DNA from: Nitrososphaera sp.
GTDB lineage: Archaea > Thermoproteota > Nitrososphaeria > Nitrososphaerales > Nitrososphaeraceae
NCBI GenBank assembly: GCA_023252395.1
Contig: JAJPDY010000058.1
Span: 1 to 7,164, forward strand
Length of the DNA: 7,164 nucleotides
Reading direction: 5' to 3'
The position numbers were made by a program, and so were the translations under genes. The number at the start of each line of letters is the position of its first letter. The first letter of the stretch is position 1. The notes below the pieces were generated by a model. That model was not told where the DNA came from and ran no database searches. It saw only the letters and a program-made list of their open reading frames with translations. Of the stretch, positions 1 through 4,281 are shown piece by piece.

Positions 1-76
1 GCGCGTTTTCCTCAAGCACGCTTGTCACTTCGCGCTTTTCTTCCTCGCCTATCCAGGGCTTGTTGATTGGAATCAT
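1..76 (-). CDS. DegT/DnrJ/EryC1/StrS-type aminotransferase, N-terminal fragment
   Basis: Only the first 25 codons lie in the window; the gene runs off the left edge. Reading the minus strand from the ATG at 76-74 gives MIPINKPWIGEEEKREVTSV followed by LEENA. This matches the usual opening of PLP-dependent sugar aminotransferases of the DegT/DnrJ/EryC1/StrS family (perosamine synthetase-like): a short 'IP.NKP.IGEEE...V..VL' strand-turn-helix before the cofactor-binding domain. Family members aminate keto-sugar nucleotides for surface glycans. The catalytic lysine and PLP-binding residues lie outside the window, so activity and substrate cannot be judged. Its sugar-nucleotide theme agrees with the polysaccharide operon about 950 bp to the right on the opposite strand. 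The start is well set because the family N-terminus begins right at this ATG. Confidence 0.68.
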   Translation of the reverse strand, partial: MIPINKPWIGEEEKREVTSVLEENA

Positions 77-111
77 GTTCGATGATACTGTATGCGTGGT
101 CAACATCTTAT

Positions 112-119
112 CATATAGC
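112..119 (-). promoter_or_regulatory. Possible TATA box for the aminotransferase gene
   Basis: On the minus strand this reads GCTATATG. An archaeal TATA box sits about 26 nt before the transcription start, which would place that start near position 89 and give a leader of about 13 nt before the ATG at 76. This rests only on AT-rich resemblance and spacing. A second AT-rich candidate, TTATAA, lies a little further upstream. Confidence 0.25.
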
Positions 120-208
120 GTTTTTGCTTATAACGGGTCTCATGATAGAACCAAAAATTATCTCCTGTTGATTCTTCAGGTGTTGTAAACAGTTGTTGAT
201 TTTCGGTA

Positions 209-223
209 GGTCATGCTATGACC
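209..223. repeat. Perfect 6-bp dyad GGTCAT-GCT-ATGACC
   Basis: The arms GGTCAT (209-214) and ATGACC (218-223) are exact reverse complements around a 3-nt centre. The size suits the operator of a dimeric regulator or a very short hairpin. It lies between two minus-strand genes, downstream of the membrane protein and about 130 nt upstream of the aminotransferase start. It has no T-run next to it, so a terminator is unlikely. Confidence 0.4.
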
Positions 224-260
224 CCGCCAAACTGAGGGTAGTGTTCGGTTCTTGGTTGTC

Positions 261-278
261 TTACACTGGTTGGTGTAA
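261..278. repeat. Hairpin TTACAC-N6-GTGTAA after the membrane-protein gene
   Basis: TTACAC (261-266) and GTGTAA (273-278) are perfect inverted repeats around TGGTTG. They start 5 nt beyond the stop codon (284-286) of the minus-strand membrane protein. The position suggests a 3'-end structure for that transcript. Neither strand carries the oligo-T tract expected of archaeal termination, so its function is uncertain. Confidence 0.35.
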
Positions 279-283
279 TGCGC

Positions 284-694
284 TTACCTGAAGCCCATGG
301 CCCAGAAAATCTGGGGTCTTGCAACCTTCATTATCAGAAGAGCCGCTGGAAGAAGAAATTTGGTAAAGTCATAGTAATGGATGACCGTGAGTATGGGGTC
401 ATGGATTATGACGTCAACAATCAGAATAGACCCAATTAAGCCCAGAAATAGCACAACCACGGTAGCTATGGCCTTGTTAAATCCAAATATTGGAAACGCA
501 AGGCCAAGCCCTGCCACAAGAAAAACAGTATGGACTATAACGCCAGTGTTGAAATCTACCTGAATGCATGGCTCGACGCACAATGCGTATCGCTTGAATG
601 TTCCGTTATAGTAACTCCAGAGATTCGAAATGCTTGCTAGTGCTATTATCAAAATTAGTGCCCAGAGGAAATAATTCCTCCTGATTCCTTCCAA
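284..694 (-). CDS. Small four-helix membrane protein, unknown function
   Basis: This 136-residue protein is mostly hydrophobic. Membrane helices are predicted by eye at about residues 8-25, 49-70, 76-97 and 112-130. Between helices 1 and 2 lies a polar loop with two cysteines (C39 and C43), which could pair outside the cell or bind metal. No catalytic motif or known family is recognised. The start is a TTG at 694-692; an in-frame stop lies five codons upstream, and no ATG occurs before residue 122, so an alternative start codon is needed. There is no clear ribosome-binding site, but an AT-rich CTTAAAAG element about 25-30 nt upstream would suit a leaderless or nearly leaderless transcript. 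The continuous hydrophobic pattern and lack of internal stops support a real gene, though its function is open. Confidence 0.6.
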   Translation of the reverse strand: MEGIRRNYFLWALILIIALASISNLWSYYNGTFKRYALCVEPCIQVDFNTGVIVHTVFLVAGLGLAFPIFGFNKAIATVVVLFLGLIGSILIVDVIIHDPILTVIHYYDFTKFLLPAALLIMKVARPQIFWAMGFR

Positions 695-719
695 AGTTGC
701 TTCTCGTTATAGCTGCAGC

Positions 720-727
720 TTTTAAGA
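720..727 (-). promoter_or_regulatory. Possible TATA-like element for the membrane-protein gene
   Basis: The minus strand reads about CTTAAAAG here, centred some 29 nt upstream of the TTG at 694. That distance fits a TATA box driving a leaderless or very short-leader mRNA. The evidence is spacing and composition only. Confidence 0.25.
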
Positions 728-745
728 GCTGTTGTACGTCAGTTT

Positions 746-868
746 CTAGCCAGACATTGCCCTCTCAAGCAATTCTTTCCATCCTAGTGCTTTCAGACCT
801 GCCTGATTGGGTGTCTTTCCCTCTAATGCCATGTGTGGTTTGACGAAATTGTAAAGCACGAACAGTCT
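746..868 (-). pseudogene. Remnant of a DDE transposase (C-terminal end)
   Basis: Reading the minus strand from 868 to the TAG at 748-746 gives about 40 residues with the core LYNFVKPHMALEGKTPNQAG, then LKALGWKELLERAMSG and stop. 'YNFV(R/K)PHMAL.GKTP.(E/Q)AG' is the hallmark C-terminal end of DDE/integrase-core transposases (rve_3 and IS240-like), just after the catalytic glutamate helix. A TAA at 871-869 interrupts the frame directly upstream. Beyond it only about 13 unrecognised codons remain before another in-frame stop at 913-911. The catalytic DDE residues and N-terminal domain are gone, so this is a dead fragment. No terminal inverted repeats or target duplication could be identified. 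It marks an old insertion between the two divergently transcribed blocks. Confidence 0.72.
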
Positions 869-948
869 TTAGTATCCTTGTCCGAGCGTGTCAGATGTCC
901 ATTTTTGTATCTAATATTTGACAATTAGTACGTATGTTGTCTGTTGAT

Positions 949-961
949 AGAGTTTCACTCT
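949..961. promoter_or_regulatory. Dyad AGAGT-TTC-ACTCT upstream of the operon TATA region
   Basis: Five-base arms (949-953 and 957-961) are exact reverse complements around TTC. The site ends about 10 nt upstream of the TATATAC element, where an archaeal activator or repressor could act. This is a positional argument only; such short dyads also arise by chance. Confidence 0.25.
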
Positions 962-971
962 GGTAGTCTCC

Positions 972-1003
972 TATATACAGACATTGCATAATCGCTTTTA
1001 ATT
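972..1003 (+). promoter_or_regulatory. Candidate promoter of the polysaccharide operon
   Basis: Two AT-rich candidates lie here. TATATAC (972-978) would give a start near 1000 and a leader of about 25 nt. TTTTAATT (997-1003 region) is centred about 25 nt before the ATG at 1025 and would give a leaderless mRNA. No Shine-Dalgarno sequence precedes the ATG, since the preceding bases are TTCTAGCAAG. That favours the leaderless option, a common arrangement for first genes of archaeal operons. Confidence 0.4.
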
Positions 1004-1024
1004 CATGTACTTTGTTCTAGCAAG

Positions 1025-1873
1025 ATGAACGGAAAAAAAGTTCTCATTATTGGATTGGGACAGATCGGCTACAGCAATGCCGAATACATGACCATGAGGG
1101 GCCTTGCAGTGGATGGCTATGACATCAGCGACAAGGCAGTGGAGCGAGCTATTGCTGATGAAGTGATAAGAAAAAAGGCAACAAGTTTTGCCGGCTATGA
1201 CTATTACATCATTTGCATTTCTACCCACAGTCCAGACGATATGTTTGAGCCCTACCTAGACGGGCTCTTTGAAATAACAAAAAAGCTGTCATACGAAGCC
1301 AAGGCCGGCGCCCTTGTTGGAATAGACAGCACGGTGACTCGGGGGACATCGGAAAAAATAATCAGGATGCTCAGACACAGGTTGCATGTTGCCCATGTGC
1401 CACACAGGTTCTACATTAACGAAAAGCACGATCACGGCGTGCGGCAGACCCGGGTTCTTGGAGGCTGCGACATCTGCTGCGTGGAAAAGGCCCAGCAGTT
1501 CTACAATGAAATTCTGGACATACCCGTGCATATCGTGAATTCTGTCGAAGTTGCCGAGCTATGCAAGATAGTTGAAAACTCGTACAGGTTCATGGAAATC
1601 GCGTTTGCAGAAGAGTTGCGGATGTTCTGCGATCGCTCCGGCATCAGCTTTGAGGAGCTCCGCTCTGCGGTCAACACAAAATGGAACATCAAGGTGCTTG
1701 AAGCCAAGGAAGGCATAGGCGGCCACTGCCTGCCAAAGGACAGCCAGATGTTCTTGAACCTGCTCAAAAACGTGCTTGACATAAGCATAATCGAAGCGGC
1801 TAAAAAAGTAGACGAGCAATACCGGTTCCACTTAAGCCATCAAGCGGAAAAAGTCCTCCTGTCCACGAACTAG
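1025..1873 (+). CDS. UDP-glucose/UDP-ManNAc-type dehydrogenase lacking the C-terminal domain
   Basis: A member of the UDP-glucose/GDP-mannose dehydrogenase family, which oxidises a nucleotide sugar at C6 to the uronic acid using 2 NAD+. The N-terminal Rossmann domain shows GLGQIG (10-15), the acidic strand end GYD (31-33) and the STVTRGTS segment (102-109). The central domain carries the family signature: ELCKIVEN with K181 and N185, E197, and GIGGHCLPKD (230-239) with nucleophile C235 and D239. The ELCK...ENSYR and GGHC wording is closest to WecC-like UDP-ManNAc dehydrogenases. The usual PER motif appears as PHR (126-128). At 282 residues against about 400-450, the third domain, which binds the UDP part and helps form the dimer, is missing. 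The ORF ends cleanly and the next gene begins 11 nt later with no debris. It is the first gene of the operon. Substrate and activity are inferred. Confidence 0.85.
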   Translation: MNGKKVLIIGLGQIGYSNAEYMTMRGLAVDGYDISDKAVERAIADEVIRKKATSFAGYDYYIICISTHSPDDMFEPYLDGLFEITKKLSYEAKAGALVGIDSTVTRGTSEKIIRMLRHRLHVAHVPHRFYINEKHDHGVRQTRVLGGCDICCVEKAQQFYNEILDIPVHIVNSVEVAELCKIVENSYRFMEIAFAEELRMFCDRSGISFEELRSAVNTKWNIKVLEAKEGIGGHCLPKDSQMFLNLLKNVLDISIIEAAKKVDEQYRFHLSHQAEKVLLSTN

Positions 1874-1884
1874 AGACAATCAAT

Positions 1885-2646
1885 ATGAAACTGGCACATC
1901 TTGGGGCGCTATCCACCGGCACGGTAATAGTGGTCGGGCTGGCATTGATAGTCCCTGCTTTTATGGGAAATGGCACCGAAGCGAACAGAGGAACCTCTAT
2001 CCTTCTTTCTTTTGACATCCTTGGAAACGATGATGTCTCAGGATGGTGCAGCGACCTCGCGTCCGTCCTTGCAAGGCACCAGATAAAAGCTGCAGTCTTT
2101 ATGAGCGGCAAGACAGCACAGGCAAACCCTGAATGCGTAACTTCATTTCCATCAAGCGTCGATATTGGTAGCCGGACGTACAGTTACGTAGACCTGACAA
2201 AAACTGACTATACTACAGCGCTTGATGAAGTCCGGAATGGCAAGGTAGCGCTGGACGAAACAGGCAAGATAAACTCTCGATTGTTCAAGGCACCTTACGG
2301 CTCGACTGACCAGAATATCTACTCGCTGCTCAGCCGCTCAGGCATCCTTGCAGACTTTTCGTACGCCAGCCAGTATAACAAGTTTGAAGACGGCCAGTTT
2401 GTAAAATACAACCTGACGAGCTTTGCCGGGGACAATGACGGACAAGAGCAGTTCTTTGCGCTGATCTCCAATCCATCTTCTGCTATGACCACAGTTACCA
2501 TGAACTTTGACAGCTCGATGCAAATAGAGAATATAGACGAGTTCATCTCAAGGCTTGAATCCCTGCATGAAGACCGTATACACGTTGTCAGCGCTTCAGA
2601 TCTGGCGGGCATTGACCTTACCATCAGGGAGGGCGAGCCAGCTTGA
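1885..2646 (+). CDS. NodB-fold polysaccharide deacetylase homologue, probably catalytically inactive
   Basis: A 253-residue protein with an N-terminal signal anchor (hydrophobic residues about 11-28), so the rest should lie outside the membrane. The fold follows the polysaccharide deacetylase (carbohydrate esterase 4) pattern: SILLSFD (38-44), KAAVFMSG (68-75), SRTYSYVDL (96-104), FKAPYG (134-139) and a late strand TVTMNFDS (203-210). The metal-binding and catalytic positions are changed. TFDDG has become SFDIL, so the second aspartate is I45. The SHxxSH pair is R97 and Y101, and the late L-H motif is MNF. Only D44 and the APYG motif persist. It probably binds or positions the polymer rather than deacetylating it, a role I infer. 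The gene begins 11 nt after the dehydrogenase and its stop overlaps the synthase start. It could instead use a different active site. Confidence 0.75.
   Translation: MKLAHLGALSTGTVIVVGLALIVPAFMGNGTEANRGTSILLSFDILGNDDVSGWCSDLASVLARHQIKAAVFMSGKTAQANPECVTSFPSSVDIGSRTYSYVDLTKTDYTTALDEVRNGKVALDETGKINSRLFKAPYGSTDQNIYSLLSRSGILADFSYASQYNKFEDGQFVKYNLTSFAGDNDGQEQFFALISNPSSAMTTVTMNFDSSMQIENIDEFISRLESLHEDRIHVVSASDLAGIDLTIREGEPA
2627..2633 (+). promoter_or_regulatory. Shine-Dalgarno site for the GT2 synthase
   Basis: GGGAGGG lies inside the 3' end of the preceding gene, 9 nt before the TTG at 2643. It is the main support for the TTG start, which shares a TTGA overlap with the upstream stop and points to coupled translation. 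Confidence 0.55.
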
Positions 2647-4091
2647 CACCGGGAGCAGGAAAAGACAACGCCGGCGAAAAGCTGCAAGCGCTGGAGCAAA
2701 AATTCAGTATACACCGGAAATGCGCCCAGGCAGTGTCTCCGGATGGGCGGATAATCATCAGCAGGAAGGGCTGGTACGTAAGGATCGCCACGCTTGCGGC
2801 AATGATCCTTATGGCCTCCTACCACATCTACTTGGGGCTAATGCTCCACGACATGCTTGTAGTCTATGCCACGCTTGTCATGGTCCATTCAATACTCGTA
2901 CTTTCTGTTGGGTGGTTCTTTTACCGCAATCCCGCAAAGGGCAAGGCAGGAAACGAGCTCGTATCGGTAATAATTCCGGCGTACAACCAAGAGGGAATGA
3001 TTGAAGTCGTTATAGACGCCATTTTTAGGTCCACCTACCCCAACATCGAAGTGATTGCAGTGAATGACGGGAGCAAGGATGGCACTAAAGACATCCTCAA
3101 TTTGCTTGCGAAAAAGCATCCATCTCTCAAGGTCATCCACAAGAAAAACGAAGGCAAGCGAAAGGCAGTTGCAACAGGTTTCTATGTTGCCAAAGGAAAA
3201 TACGTCATCCTCATAGACTCGGATAGCGTCGTGGACGAAAACGCCATAACAGAGTTCATGAAGGCGTTCAATTCAAACCCAATGATTGGCGCAGTGGTAG
3301 GTCAGGCAAAAGTGTGGAACGCCAACAAGAACATGCTGACAAAGTGCCAGGACGCCTGGTACGACTATGCCTTTAACATTTACAAGATATGCGAAAGCTC
3401 GTTTGGCAACGTCACCTGTTGCTCTGGCTGCCTTGCAGGCTACAAGCGGGAAGCAATAGCCGACTTTATCCCGTACTGGGCCGCGTCCAAGATACAGTAC
3501 AGCGACGATAGGGCCCTGACAAATTTTGCGATAGGGAGCGCCGACTTCAAGAAGTCATTTTCACCACTCGTCGAGAAGCTTGCAGAATCCATGTCAAAAT
3601 ATGATGATTCCGAAGACCGCATGCTGACTGTGCAGTCGCTCATTGAATGGAAAGCAGTTTACGTTGCATCGGCCATTGTCTACACCGATGTGCCGGAGAA
3701 GCTGAAAGGGTACCTCAGGCAGCAGCAGAGGTGGAAAAAAGGGTACATACGATCAAACTTTTTTGCCAGCGTATTTTTCTGGAGAAAGAACCCACTCATG
3801 TCGCTGATATTCTATACAGATTTCATGACTACCTTTACGCTGCCGCTAATAATATTCACTGTGCTGTTCTATGAGCCCTTCATACTCGGGCAATACTGGA
3901 GCCCCGTAATATTTCTGGCAGGGTTATTTCTGATGGGGTTGTCTCAGGGATTGGACTACAAATTCAGGGATAAAACGTCAACAAACTGGATGTACAAGCC
4001 GCTGATGAACCTGATGTCAGTTTTCGTGTTGTCGTGGCTGCTGTTCCCAAGCCTATGGACACTGAAAAAGAACGAGTGGTTGACAAGGTGA
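2643..4091 (+). CDS. Membrane GT2 processive polysaccharide synthase (hyaluronan/chitin synthase-like)
   Basis: A 482-residue family 2 glycosyltransferase that should polymerise a beta-linked chain from UDP-sugars and pass it across the membrane. Helices lie near 45-68 and 70-93 before the GT-A domain. The domain opens with VSVIIPAYN (107-115) and has NDGS (141-144), IDSDS (191-195, the metal-binding DxD), SGCLAGYKRE (261-270), SDDR (287-290) and Q360-Q-Q-R363-W364 (QxxRW). Three further helices follow near 388-412, 416-436 and 452-472. The layout and QxxRW followed by K365 match hyaluronan synthase, NodC and chitin synthase more than cellulose synthase. Between SDDR and TDVPEKL there is a charged insert of about 40 residues (298-337) that I do not expect in bacterial HasA or NodC. 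The TTG start overlaps the previous stop by 4 nt behind a good ribosome-binding site. The exact polymer cannot be told. Confidence 0.88.
   Translation: MTPGAGKDNAGEKLQALEQKFSIHRKCAQAVSPDGRIIISRKGWYVRIATLAAMILMASYHIYLGLMLHDMLVVYATLVMVHSILVLSVGWFFYRNPAKGKAGNELVSVIIPAYNQEGMIEVVIDAIFRSTYPNIEVIAVNDGSKDGTKDILNLLAKKHPSLKVIHKKNEGKRKAVATGFYVAKGKYVILIDSDSVVDENAITEFMKAFNSNPMIGAVVGQAKVWNANKNMLTKCQDAWYDYAFNIYKICESSFGNVTCCSGCLAGYKREAIADFIPYWAASKIQYSDDRALTNFAIGSADFKKSFSPLVEKLAESMSKYDDSEDRMLTVQSLIEWKAVYVASAIVYTDVPEKLKGYLRQQQRWKKGYIRSNFFASVFFWRKNPLMSLIFYTDFMTTFTLPLIIFTVLFYEPFILGQYWSPVIFLAGLFLMGLSQGLDYKFRDKTSTNWMYKPLMNLMSVFVLSWLLFPSLWTLKKNEWLTR
4086..4091 (+). promoter_or_regulatory. Shine-Dalgarno-like AGGTGA before the zinc-finger gene
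   Basis: AGGTGA overlaps the stop of the synthase and lies 4 nt before the GTG at 4096. It favours this GTG over the overlapping ATG at 4094, which opens a frame that stops after only five codons. Confidence 0.45.
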
Positions 4092-4095
4092 GAAT

Positions 4096-4278
4096 GTGCA
4101 ACTTTCTGTAAAGTGCAGGTATTGCGATATCTTGCTTGCAGGAAAGAATCAGTTCATGGGCCACATGCTCCATAACCACGAACTTGATTACGAGCGCCTA
4201 GAAGTGGCGTGGAAATCAATTACTGCAATGACATGTGGGATAGACAGCAGGAAAATGCTGCAAGTGGAGGCTCGCTAG
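4096..4278 (+). CDS. Small C2H2 zinc-finger protein
   Basis: A 60-residue protein with one classical C2H2 finger: C7-x2-C10, hydrophobic L14 and F20, then H23-x4-H28 (H26 is a possible alternative ligand). The spacing C-x2-C-x3-L-x5-F-x2-H-x4-H is exactly that of the canonical finger, including both core hydrophobic positions. The tail (29-60) is amphipathic, contains C47 and has no recognised domain. The GTG start lies 4 nt after the synthase stop with an AGGTGA site before it, and the stop is 3 nt before the deacetylase ATG, so it is almost certainly on the same transcript. The family is known for binding nucleic acid or protein. Here it may regulate the operon or act as an adaptor at the cytoplasmic face; the sequence does not decide. 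A chance ORF is unlikely given the perfect finger. Confidence 0.7.
   Translation: MQLSVKCRYCDILLAGKNQFMGHMLHNHELDYERLEVAWKSITAMTCGIDSRKMLQVEAR
4266..4270 (+). promoter_or_regulatory. Shine-Dalgarno site GGAGG for the surface deacetylase
   Basis: GGAGG sits inside the end of the zinc-finger gene, 11 nt before the ATG at 4282. It supports that start and translation from the shared mRNA. Confidence 0.5.
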
Positions 4279-4281
4279 ACA

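Larger units (their letters stand above)
77..283. other. Intergenic gap with two small dyads
   Basis: This 207-base stretch separates two minus-strand genes. It contains the perfect dyads at 209-223 and 261-278 listed separately. A TATA-like GCTATATG on the minus strand (plus 112-119) lies about 36-43 nt upstream of the aminotransferase ATG and could be its promoter. Three short open stretches (a plus-strand 37-codon ORF from 75, and two minus-strand stretches of about 35 codons) have no recognisable protein signature. Confidence 0.4.
695..1024. other. 330-base divergent spacer with transposase debris and operon promoter
   Basis: This gap separates the minus-strand membrane protein from the plus-strand polysaccharide operon. 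From left to right it holds an exact 10-bp palindrome AGCTGCAGCT (711-720), an AT-rich element that may be the promoter of the membrane-protein gene (near 720-727), the decayed transposase tail (746-868), a dyad AGAGT-TTC-ACTCT (949-961) and TATA-like elements (972-1003). No intact gene was found in it on either strand. Confidence 0.6.

Noticed and set aside
75..188. Plus-strand 37-codon ORF starting with ATG
   Set aside because: No family signature, no ribosome-binding site, and it overlaps the start of the aminotransferase on the other strand.
89..283. Minus-strand open stretches of about 35 codons after the membrane-protein stop
   Set aside because: They might be decayed gene pieces, but none translates to a recognisable motif and stops break every frame.
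381..563. Plus-strand 60-codon ORF
   Set aside because: It lies wholly opposite the membrane-protein gene, whose four-helix pattern is the convincing reading.
998..1228. Minus-strand ORF across the start of the dehydrogenase
   Set aside because: The plus-strand product has a full Rossmann motif here; the opposite frame has no domain.
2319..2825. 168-codon minus-strand ORF, the longest opposing frame
   Set aside because: It spans the junction of two recognised plus-strand genes, and its translation is a low-complexity mix without a family signature.
2555..3004. 149-codon plus-strand ORF in another frame
   Set aside because: It overlaps the end of the pseudo-deacetylase and the start of the synthase; the synthase frame carries all GT2 motifs.
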